Positions 1 to 5,096 of a stretch of DNA of 8,483 nt are shown here, piece by piece. The notes beneath the pieces were generated by a model that made no database searches, was not told where the DNA came from, and saw nothing but the letters and a program-made list of their open reading frames with translations. This DNA is from an uncultured Rhodovulum sp. (GTDB lineage: Bacteria > Pseudomonadota > Alphaproteobacteria > Rhodobacterales > Rhodobacteraceae). The translations under genes and the position numbers were made by a program. The stretch covers positions 1 to 8,483 of the forward strand of contig CAMIMK010000128.1 of the NCBI GenBank assembly GCA_946221765.1, read 5' to 3'. Numbering within the stretch: the first letter of the stretch is position 1; each line of letters opens with the position of its first letter.

Positions 1-215
1 CGGCGGGCGGTATCGGCCGCCGCTCCGCCCGAGCCGATGAGCACGCCCGGCGCCGCGCGCCCCGGACCCGGCACCAGCCCGAGGCGCCCGCCCGCGATGT
101 CGCCCTGCACGGCATGGCCATGCGCCACGGCCGGGTCGGCCGCCTCGGCCCCGCTGCCGAGCGCGGTGCGGACCTCGGGGGCGGCGAAGGGGCCGGGCAG
201 GAACAGGAAGGCCAT
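1..215 (-). CDS. N-terminal part of an uncharacterised protein, possibly AIG2-like/NUDIX (runs off left edge)
   Basis: An open minus-strand frame begins with ATG at 215-213 and stays open to the window edge (71 codons). GAGGA lies about six bases upstream of the ATG, a good ribosome binding site. Nearly every third codon position is G or C, as in the other genes here, and this is the main reason to believe it is coding. The protein begins MAFLFLPGPFAAPEVRTALG and continues with HAVQGDIAGG and a PGRAAPGVLI segment. That layout resembles the gamma-glutamylcyclotransferase-like (AIG2) N-terminus of some Rhodobacterales NUDIX hydrolases (start FFYGTL, later a GxVAEGVLV segment). However, the YGTL motif is not conserved (LPGP instead), so the family call is a weak inference. 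The NUDIX box, if present, would lie outside the window. Confidence 0.55.
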   Translation of the reverse strand, partial: MAFLFLPGPFAAPEVRTALGSGAEAADPAVAHGHAVQGDIAGGRLGLVPGPGRAAPGVLIGSGGAAADTAR

Positions 216-531
216 GTCGATCCTCGTGGTGGCAACCGGGTTCCGGTCCACCTTCCGCCTGCCCAACCTGTGTCCCGGTGGGGCGCGGCGTGGTGGATCC
301 GGCAGGTCCCGACTGGTCTAGCACCGCCCCGCCAGCCACGGAAGACGGATGCGGGCCTGCCGGAAGAGCGCCGCCCGACCGCGCGGACCGGCCGGATGGC
401 CGTCCGGGATGAGGCGGAGTTGCCCGCGGATGGATGCAACGCCGCGCTTCCCAGGGAAGCCCGGCGTTCCGCAGGAGCAGGCCGCGGGGGTCGCGACGGG
501 GAGGACGTGCAGGACACGTCCCAGGCGCGGA
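216..531. other. Gene-free interval between the left-edge gene and the metallopeptidase
   Basis: No frame in this 316-base stretch has convincing codon use or a family motif. Open frames crossing it are GC-rich shadows of the flanking genes. It holds a short inverted repeat ACCGG-GTT-CCGGT just upstream of the left-edge gene, and a hairpin at 503-521 close behind the metallopeptidase stop codon (listed separately). No clear promoter was found for the left-edge gene. Confidence 0.5.
503..521 (-). terminator. Hairpin just after the metallopeptidase gene
   Basis: GGACGTG and CACGTCC form a perfect 7-bp stem around a 5-base loop, 10 bases past the stop codon of the minus-strand metallopeptidase gene. 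There is no T-tract after it on the minus strand, so intrinsic termination is uncertain. It may instead be a 3'-end stabilising hairpin. Confidence 0.35.
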
Positions 532-951
532 TCACTGGGTCCAGTCGTCGATCCGGCGGATGTCGTCGTCCGACCAGCCGAGGTGGTGGGCGATTTCGTG
601 CACCAGCACATGGGTGACGAGCGCGTCGAGCGCGATGTCGCCCCGCTCGATCCATTCCTCCAGGATCGGCCGGCGGAAGAGCCAGACGACATCCGGCGTC
701 ACCGGCTGGTCGAAGCTCGACTTGAGATGCAGCGCCACGCCCTCGTAGAGCCCGGTCAGCTCGAAGGGATCCTCGAGCCCGAGATCCGCGAGCATGGCCT
801 CGTCGGCGAAATCCTCGACGCGCAGCGCGAGATCGGCGCAGACCGTCCGGACCTCCGGGGGCAGGGCGGCAAAGGCGGCATCGACCAGCCGCTCGATATC
901 GGCCAGCGAGGGCGGCAGGTCGGGGGCGGCGGGGCGCCGGGGCGCGGGCAT
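532..951 (-). CDS. Metallopeptidase family protein (zincin-like, PF06262 type)
   Basis: A 139-residue putative zinc protease. The C-terminal motif HEIAHH (residues 118-123) followed by LGWSDDDI matches the HExxH signature and trailing acidic segment of the small bacterial zincin-like family, whose members are about 115-140 residues. H118 and H122 should bind zinc, with E119 as the catalytic base. The middle (FELTGLYEGVALHLKSS, then VVWLFRRPILEEW) also fits this family, which typically has a GxYxG segment and an IxxFRRPIL-like strand. No signal peptide is seen, so it is probably cytoplasmic. The frame stays open upstream to an ATG at 1287, but that extension is rich in Arg, Pro and Ser, has no conserved features and varied codon use. 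I therefore start at 951, where AAAGG gives a weak ribosome binding site. The substrate is unknown. Confidence 0.85.
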   Translation of the reverse strand: MPAPRRPAAPDLPPSLADIERLVDAAFAALPPEVRTVCADLALRVEDFADEAMLADLGLEDPFELTGLYEGVALHLKSSFDQPVTPDVVWLFRRPILEEWIERGDIALDALVTHVLVHEIAHHLGWSDDDIRRIDDWTQ

Positions 952-1291
952 GGCGGGCCTTTGGCAGGAGGGCAGACTGCGGCAGATAAGGGCGGCAACC
1001 GGGACCGAAGGCAAGACGGCATCGCCCGGTGCCCCCCCCCGGTGGCCGATCGGCCGCCGGGGCGCCGTTCCACGGACCCCTGCCGCCGACAAGGATCGTG
1101 CCGATTGCAAGCCCTGCCATCCGGGCGATCCCCTGCCGTCCGCAGCCGGTCGGACGGAAAGTGCAGGGGAGGGCAGATCGCGGCGGCCCGGGAGCGGAGT
1201 CCGTCCCGGTTGCACCGGGCCGTCCGCTCTGGACCCTCGAAATCGCGCAATGTCCTGATCCCCGGACGATCCTCTCCGGTTGGACATTGCC
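952..1291. other. Gene-free interval between metallopeptidase and phosphotransferase genes
   Basis: I find no gene in this 340-base stretch. It contains a run of nine C (1032-1040; nine G on the transcribed strand), a perfect 12-base palindrome GGCCGATCGGCC (1044-1055), and a long inverted repeat behind the phosphotransferase stop codon (1247-1290). The metallopeptidase gene probably has its own promoter here because of the distance and the intervening hairpin, but I could not identify one. Confidence 0.5.
1247..1290 (-). terminator. Nested inverted repeat behind the phosphotransferase gene
   Basis: GCAATGTCC (1247-1255) and GGACATTGC (1282-1290) are perfect 9-base inverted repeats. Inside them lies a second pair, CCGGA and TCCGG, around an 8-base loop. 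The structure begins one base after the stop codon of the minus-strand phosphotransferase gene, where a terminator is expected. The minus strand then reads GCGATTTCGA, so there is only a three-T run. The outer loop is long, so this is a candidate rather than a textbook intrinsic terminator. Confidence 0.4.
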
Positions 1292-2113
1292 CTAGCCAGG
1301 GAGGGGGCGCTCCAGCAGGGGCAGCAGGTCGGTCGGCGCCGTGGTGCCGGGGAAGGCGGCGGCGCGGGTCAGGTTGATGTCGATCCGCAGGGCCAGATCG
1401 TAGAGCCGGAGCGCGGCGGGGTCGGCGCCGAGCACCCGGGCCGCCTCGAGGAAGACCGGCGCGCCGGGGTCGAGACCCGCGAGGAGGCCCGGCCAGTCCA
1501 GCCCCCGCCGCATCCCTTCGGCCTGAAGGTGGAAGTCCAGGAAATCGAAGGCAAAGCTGCCGTCAGGATCGAGATGCTCCCAGTCGATCAGGCGGAAGCC
1601 GTCACCGGTGCCATGAACGAAGTTGTGGAGATGGAAATCCCCGTGCATGGAGGTGGCCGGCAGGCGGGTCCCGGCCAGCGCGCGGCGGAGCCGGTCGCGC
1701 CCGTCCGGGCTGATCCTGCCGAAGACCGGTCTGCGTTCGAGGCCGGCCAAGACGGGCTGCCGGGGATAGCCGAGGCTCGCCTCCAGCCTCCGGGCCGTGA
1801 AATCGGCTGCCGCCGGGAAATCGTCATCGGTCACGGAGCGGAAGCGGCGCATGAAGAGTCCGGCGCGGCCGAGCTTCAGGGCGCGCACGCCGGCCCCGGC
1901 CCAGAAGGGATGCCGGGCCGCCGCCTGGCTGCCCCGGACTTCGGCGTCCAGCAGAGCGCGCTCGAAGGGCGTGCGACCGACCTTGAGGACGCCACCGGGC
2001 AGGAAGACGAGCTGCCGCCGGCCGCGGCGGAGCCGGAGGCGGCGGAACCCCCAGCGCGAGGGGGGCGCGGCACCGCTGCCCGGCAGACCTGCGGTCAGCG
2101 GCCGTATCTCCAC
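1292..2113 (-). CDS. Phosphotransferase, APH/choline kinase-like (protein-kinase fold)
   Basis: A 273-residue predicted small-molecule kinase. The catalytic loop is MHGDFHLHN (residues 156-164), matching HGDxxxxN with D159 as the base and N164 as a metal ligand. It is followed by LIDWEH (175-180), where D177 corresponds to the Mg-binding DFG-like aspartate. K44 in GGVLKVG is a plausible ATP-binding lysine, and E58 its possible partner. These are hallmarks of the APH family (PF01636), which includes aminoglycoside, choline and fructosamine kinases. The sequence does not reveal the substrate, and antibiotic resistance should not be assumed. The start is a GTG at 2113; a stop codon lies upstream in frame and no ATG lies between. 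GGAG sits only one base before the GTG inside a G-rich run, an unusual spacing. An ATG at 2120 is in another frame. Confidence 0.8.
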   Translation of the reverse strand: MEIRPLTAGLPGSGAAPPSRWGFRRLRLRRGRRQLVFLPGGVLKVGRTPFERALLDAEVRGSQAAARHPFWAGAGVRALKLGRAGLFMRRFRSVTDDDFPAAADFTARRLEASLGYPRQPVLAGLERRPVFGRISPDGRDRLRRALAGTRLPATSMHGDFHLHNFVHGTGDGFRLIDWEHLDPDGSFAFDFLDFHLQAEGMRRGLDWPGLLAGLDPGAPVFLEAARVLGADPAALRLYDLALRIDINLTRAAAFPGTTAPTDLLPLLERPLPG

Positions 2114-2158
2114 ACTCCATCCCCCCCGTTCAGGCGCACAGGCAGGTGAACCGGGGCG

Positions 2159-2187
2159 ATGTCATGGAAATTTCATGAAAGTGTCAA
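2159..2187 (-). promoter_or_regulatory. Candidate sigma-70 promoter of the phosphotransferase gene
   Basis: On the minus strand a perfect TTGACA (2187-2182) is followed, after 17 bases, by TGACAT (2164-2159), which matches the -10 consensus at three of six positions. It lies in an AT-rich patch, unusual here, about 45 bases ahead of the GTG start. It also lies after the cold shock gene's hairpin, so the phosphotransferase gene looks independently transcribed. Confidence 0.45.
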
Positions 2188-2219
2188 CCGGGGGCAGACG
2201 GCGCGGGCCCCGGAACGCA

Positions 2220-2249
2220 TGACGCCGGACGGCAAGCCGTCCGGCGTCA
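2220..2249 (-). terminator. Strong hairpin terminator of the cold shock gene
   Basis: TGACGCCGGACGG and CCGTCCGGCGTCA make a perfect 13-bp GC-rich stem with a 4-base loop (CTTG on the transcribed strand), 20 bases after the cold shock stop codon. The T-run lies before the stem (GGTTTTG) rather than after it, where the strand reads TGCGTTCC. Termination is likely from the stem strength and position, but the U-tract is poor. Confidence 0.6.
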
Positions 2250-2269
2250 CAAAACCGGATAGGTTCGGC

Positions 2270-2479
2270 TCAGTTGGCGAGGGCGAGATTCGCCGCCGAC
2301 TGGCGCCCGTCACGGCCGGTCTCGAGGTCGAAGGTGACCTTCTGGCCGTCAGCGAGGCCGGTGAGGCCCGCACGCTCCACAGCCGAGATATGGACGAACA
2401 CGTCCTTGTTGCCACCTTCCGGCGCAATGAAGCCGAAGCCCTTGGTGGCGTTGAACCATTTGACGGTGCCCTTGGCCAT
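2270..2479 (-). CDS. CspA-family cold shock protein
   Basis: A 69-residue single cold shock domain that binds single-stranded RNA and DNA and acts as an RNA chaperone. It starts MAKGTVKWFNATKGFGFI. RNP1 is KGFGFI (residues 13-18) and RNP2 is VFVHI (27-31), with the aromatic residues W8, F15, F17, F28 and H30 that stack on bases. The length equals a typical CspA protein. The ATG at 2479 is preceded by GGAG with a 7-base gap. An in-frame ATG eight codons upstream would add residues not found in the family. Upstream there are about 210 bases before the next gene, allowing a long leader as in many csp genes. A TTGACC hexamer at 2625-2620 could be a -35, but no matching -10 was found. Whether it is cold-induced cannot be told from sequence. 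Confidence 0.95.
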   Translation of the reverse strand: MAKGTVKWFNATKGFGFIAPEGGNKDVFVHISAVERAGLTGLADGQKVTFDLETGRDGRQSAANLALAN

Positions 2480-2690
2480 CGTCGTACTCCATGTCAGTGT
2501 CACTGCCCGCGGAAGTGCGGCAGCTTGGCCGTCGTTCGGAAATCGCAGGACGAACGCCGGGTCGCGGAGAACGTGAGGCCGATTGTCGTAACGTAAGCCG
2601 TCTTCACTTGAGCGAACTCGGTCAAGAAATCAAGCCCGTAGACCCGTTCTCACCCCTGCCTTTTTCCCTGTCCGGACCCCGATCGGCGCC

Positions 2691-2768
2691 TCAGAAGACG
2701 TTGATGAGGTAGAGGATGATGATGACCGGAATCGGAATGCCGATCATCCAGGCGAGTACTCCCTTCAT
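2691..2768 (-). CDS. 25-residue hydrophobic membrane miniprotein
   Basis: ATG at 2768-2766 opens a 25-codon frame ending in TGA at 2693-2691. An excellent ribosome binding site (AGAAGGAGA) lies eight bases upstream and overlaps the end of the preceding DUF3072 gene, which strongly supports translation. The product begins MKGVLAWMIGIPIP and continues as an Ile/Val/Leu-rich stretch ending in LINVF. It is almost wholly hydrophobic after Lys2, consistent with one transmembrane helix and a short N-terminus. I recall similar tiny proteins with a W-x-x-G-I-P-I-P core in other Proteobacteria, but know no function or named family. The gap to the DUF3072 stop is 14 bases, so the two genes form an operon. 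Standard gene callers may miss it because of its size. Confidence 0.75.
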   Translation of the reverse strand: MKGVLAWMIGIPIPVIIILYLINVF

Positions 2769-2782
2769 CTCTTGTCTCCTTC

Positions 2783-3073
2783 TCAGTTGTGCCGGTGCGG
2801 GCGGGCCCTCGTCCATGCTGCGGGCGAGGATGCGGCCTGCGGCATCTCGTCCCGAAGCCGGTCGATCTCCTCGTCGGCGGCAGCCTTGGACAGGGAGCCG
2901 TTGAATTCACTGCCGGTCACCTCGCAAAGGGCCTTCAGGTATTCCGATTGCGCTTCGGTCATCGGACCCGTGCCGAGTTCCCAGTCATCGGGATTGCGGG
3001 AGGAATTCGCATAGTCGGCCGGATCCGGGCTTCCCGTCCGGCTCGGAATGGCGTCGGAAATGTCGTCGATCAT
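2783..3073 (-). CDS. DUF3072 domain-containing protein
   Basis: A 96-residue small acidic protein. The central part (about residues 28-76) has a NPDDWELG-like segment, then PMTEAQSEYLKALCEVTGSE and a SKAAADEEIDRLRDE helix. This fits DUF3072 (PF11272), whose members share the D-x-W-x-x-G-x-x-PMT-x-AQ-x-YL-x-x-L core and a 'Lys-Ala-x-A-x-x-x-Ile-Asp-x-Leu' ending. Function is unknown. The pattern resembles the SAP/Lsr2-C or DUF3072 type of short helical DNA-binding or tether module only loosely, so I assign no activity. The C-terminal ~20 residues (rich in Ala, Pro, Arg, His) look disordered. The start is the only ATG near a well-placed promoter (3103-3128), and the ribosome binding site (GGGGTCC) is weak. 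It is the first gene of an operon with the 25-residue miniprotein and is divergent from murB. Confidence 0.85.
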   Translation of the reverse strand: MIDDISDAIPSRTGSPDPADYANSSRNPDDWELGTGPMTEAQSEYLKALCEVTGSEFNGSLSKAAADEEIDRLRDEMPQAASSPAAWTRARPHRHN

Positions 3074-3102
3074 GGTCAGGACCCCAGATATTTCCGGTCT
3101 TC

Positions 3103-3128
3103 AACGCCGCCTTGCCCTGCAAGGTTCC
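3103..3128 (-). promoter_or_regulatory. EcfG-type (general stress response) promoter of the DUF3072 operon
   Basis: On the minus strand GGAAC (3128-3124) and CGTT (3106-3103) are separated by exactly 17 bases. This is a perfect match to GGAAC-N16/17-CGTT, the consensus known for alphaproteobacterial ECF15 (EcfG) sigma factors. The -10 lies 29 bases before the ATG of the DUF3072 gene, giving a leader of about 20-25 bases. Some other ECF sigma factors use a GGAAC -35 as well. Not every Rhodobacterales genome has EcfG, so the exact sigma factor is an inference. Confidence 0.6.
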
Positions 3129-3197
3129 AGCACCGTATGCGGGGTGGCGGGAGCAGGGGATGACGGCCGGTCCGGTAGGCTGGCGGATGGAGGACGC

Positions 3198-4121
3198 ATG
3201 CGCGACGCGACGCTGCCCGCGGTACGGGGCACGCTGGTGCCCGGCCGGGCGATGGCCGAACTGACCTGGCTGCGGGTCGGCGGGCCGGCGGACTGGCTGT
3301 TCCAGCCGGCCGACGAGGCCGACCTCGCGGCCTTCCTCGCGGCGCTGGATCCCGGCATCCCGGTCTTCGTGATGGGGGTCGGTTCGAACCTCATTGTCCG
3401 GGACGGCGGCATCGAGGGGGTCGTGATCCGGCTCGGCCGCGGCTTCAACGGCATCCGCGTCGAGGGCGACCGGGTGATCGCGGGCGCCGCCGCGCTCGAT
3501 GCGCATGTGGCGCGCAAGGCCGCGGAGGCGGGGGTGGATCTCGGGTTCCTGCGCACCATTCCGGGGTCGATCGGCGGCGCGGTCCGCATGAATGCCGGCT
3601 GCTACGGGCGCTACATCGCCGATGTGCTCGTATCCGTGCGGGTGCTGACCCGCGCGGGCGTACCGCAGACCCTTGCCGCCAGCGAACTCGGCCTCGGCTA
3701 TCGCACCAGTTCCCTGCCCGAGGGCGCCGTGATCCTGGAGGCGGCGCTGGCCGGGACGCCGGACGCACCGGCGGCGATCGAGGCGCGGATGGCCGACCAG
3801 CTGGCCCGCCGGGACGAATCACAGCCCACCAAGGCCCGCTCCGCCGGCTCCACCTTCCGCAATCCGGCGGGCTATTCCTCGACCGGCCGCAGCGACGACG
3901 TGCATGATCTGAAGGCCTGGAAGCTCATCGAGGATGCCGGACTGCGCGGATCAACCCTAGGTGGAGCTCAGATGTCGCCCCTGCATGCAAATTTCCTGGT
4001 CAATGCCGGAGGGGCGAAAGCCGCCGATCTGGAAAAACTCGGAGAATTGGTGCGAAAAAAGGTTTTCGAAACCAGCGGAATAACATTAGAGTGGGAAATC
4101 ATGCGGATCGGCCGACCCTAA
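3198..4121 (+). CDS. murB: UDP-N-acetylenolpyruvoylglucosamine reductase MurB
   Basis: Reduces UDP-GlcNAc-enolpyruvate to UDP-MurNAc with NADPH and FAD in the cytoplasm, the second committed step of peptidoglycan synthesis. The 307 residues fit the alphaproteobacterial length. FAD-binding motifs are VMGVGSNLIVRDGG (58-71) and RTIPGSIGGAVRMNAG (119-134). GYRTS (167-171) carries the active-site R169, GSTFRNP (216-222) carries the proton-donating S218, and LEWEI near the C-terminus carries E300. The start is the ATG at 3198, behind GGAGG with a 4-base gap; the frame is open further upstream to 3048, but that would run through the divergent promoter region. It is the first gene of the plus-strand cluster; ddl follows after 60 bases. 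The last ~170 bases have markedly lower GC and many rare codons (see findings). Confidence 0.96.
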   Translation: MRDATLPAVRGTLVPGRAMAELTWLRVGGPADWLFQPADEADLAAFLAALDPGIPVFVMGVGSNLIVRDGGIEGVVIRLGRGFNGIRVEGDRVIAGAAALDAHVARKAAEAGVDLGFLRTIPGSIGGAVRMNAGCYGRYIADVLVSVRVLTRAGVPQTLAASELGLGYRTSSLPEGAVILEAALAGTPDAPAAIEARMADQLARRDESQPTKARSAGSTFRNPAGYSSTGRSDDVHDLKAWKLIEDAGLRGSTLGGAQMSPLHANFLVNAGGAKAADLEKLGELVRKKVFETSGITLEWEIMRIGRP

Positions 4122-4181
4122 GGACGACCGCATGACCCGACAAGGCCGGCAAACGGTCGCGGGCACAAAACTGAGGCGGGT

Positions 4182-5096
4182 ATGTCGAGCAGGACACACA
4201 CCCGTATCGCGGTCCTCAAGGGCGGCCGGTCAGCCGAGCGCGACGTGTCGCTCGTCTCCGGGCGCGAATGCGCGGCCGCGCTGCGGAGCGAAGGATTTGA
4301 CGTCGTCGAGATCGACGCAGGCGCCGACCTCGTCGCGCGCCTGACGGAGGCCGCCCCCGACGCGGTGCTGAACGCGCTGCACGGGCGGTGGGGCGAGGAT
4401 GGCTGCGTGCAGGGCATCCTCGAGTGGCTCGCCATTCCCTATACCCATTCGGGCGTGCTGGCCTCGGCGCTGGCGATGGACAAGGCGCGGGCGAAGGAGG
4501 TCTTCGCCGCGGCCGGGCTGCCGGTGGCGCGGAGCTGCATCGTCAGCCGCGAGGCGGCCCGTGCCGCCCATCCGCTGGAGCCGCCCTATGTGGTGAAGCC
4601 GAACAACGAGGGCTCGTCGGTCGGAGTCTATATCGTGGCCGAGGGGGCGAATGCGCCGGCGGCCCTTTCCGACGACATGCCCGAGGTGGTGATGGTCGAG
4701 GAATACGTTCCCGGCCGCGAATTCACCGTCGCCGTGATGGGGGACCGGCCGCTCGCCGTGACCGACATCATCGCCGAGGGCTGGTATGACTATCACGCGA
4801 AATATTCGCCCGGCGGCTCGCGCCATGTCGTGCCCGCCGAAGTGCCGGCCGCCATCGAGGCGGCCTGTCTCGATTTCGCGCTGCGGGCCCATCGCGCGCT
4901 CGGCTGCCGCGGCGTGAGCCGGACCGACTTCCGCTGGAACGAGGCGCGCGGGCTTGACGGGCTGATCGTGCTGGAGACGAACACCCAGCCCGGCATGACC
5001 CCGACCTCGCTCGCGCCCGAGCAGGCCGCCTTCCGCGGCATCTCCTTCGGAAAGCTCGTGCGCTGGATGGTGGAGGATGCGTCATGCTCCCGCTGA
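4182..5096 (+). CDS. ddl: D-alanine--D-alanine ligase
   Basis: ATP-grasp ligase that joins two D-alanines for the end of the peptidoglycan stem peptide, in the cytoplasm. The 304 residues match the DdlB type. Visible motifs: KGGRSAERDVSLVSG (13-27, with E19 equal to the substrate-binding Glu), HGRWGEDG (67-74), SGVLASALAMDK (90-101), KPNNEGSSVG (139-148), VEEYVPGREFTV (172-183), WYDYHAKY (201-208), SRTDFR (246-251, with the catalytic-site Arg R247) and ETNTQPGMTPTSL (265-277, Mg-binding N267). The segment usually written YDYEAKY has His at position 205 instead of an acidic residue, a modest oddity. The ATG at 4182 follows GAGG with a 5-base gap. The last 13 bases overlap ftsQ, so translation is probably coupled. 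Confidence 0.96.
   Translation: MSSRTHTRIAVLKGGRSAERDVSLVSGRECAAALRSEGFDVVEIDAGADLVARLTEAAPDAVLNALHGRWGEDGCVQGILEWLAIPYTHSGVLASALAMDKARAKEVFAAAGLPVARSCIVSREAARAAHPLEPPYVVKPNNEGSSVGVYIVAEGANAPAALSDDMPEVVMVEEYVPGREFTVAVMGDRPLAVTDIIAEGWYDYHAKYSPGGSRHVVPAEVPAAIEAACLDFALRAHRALGCRGVSRTDFRWNEARGLDGLIVLETNTQPGMTPTSLAPEQAAFRGISFGKLVRWMVEDASCSR

Noticed and set aside
952..1287. N-terminal extension of the metallopeptidase to an ATG at 1287
   Set aside because: The extra 112 residues are not like the family, run through the terminator-like repeat and the nine-base homopolymer, and would nearly double the usual protein length.
349..1377. A 342-codon plus-strand frame opposite the metallopeptidase gene
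   Set aside because: It is the shadow of a gene with an HEIAHH motif and has Arg/Gly/Pro-rich content with no recognisable domain.
1280..2149. A 289-codon plus-strand frame opposite the phosphotransferase gene
   Set aside because: It lies antisense to a gene with clear HGD and IDWE kinase motifs; the product is Glu/Gly/Ala-rich with no motif.
2661..2665. A T5 run read as a plus-strand terminator
   Set aside because: There is no plus-strand gene upstream of it and no stable stem directly before it.
4132..4344. A short plus-strand frame across the murB-ddl gap, checked as a possible DUF2484-like gene
   Set aside because: It runs mostly inside ddl in another frame, has no hydrophobic segments or motif, and no ribosome binding site.
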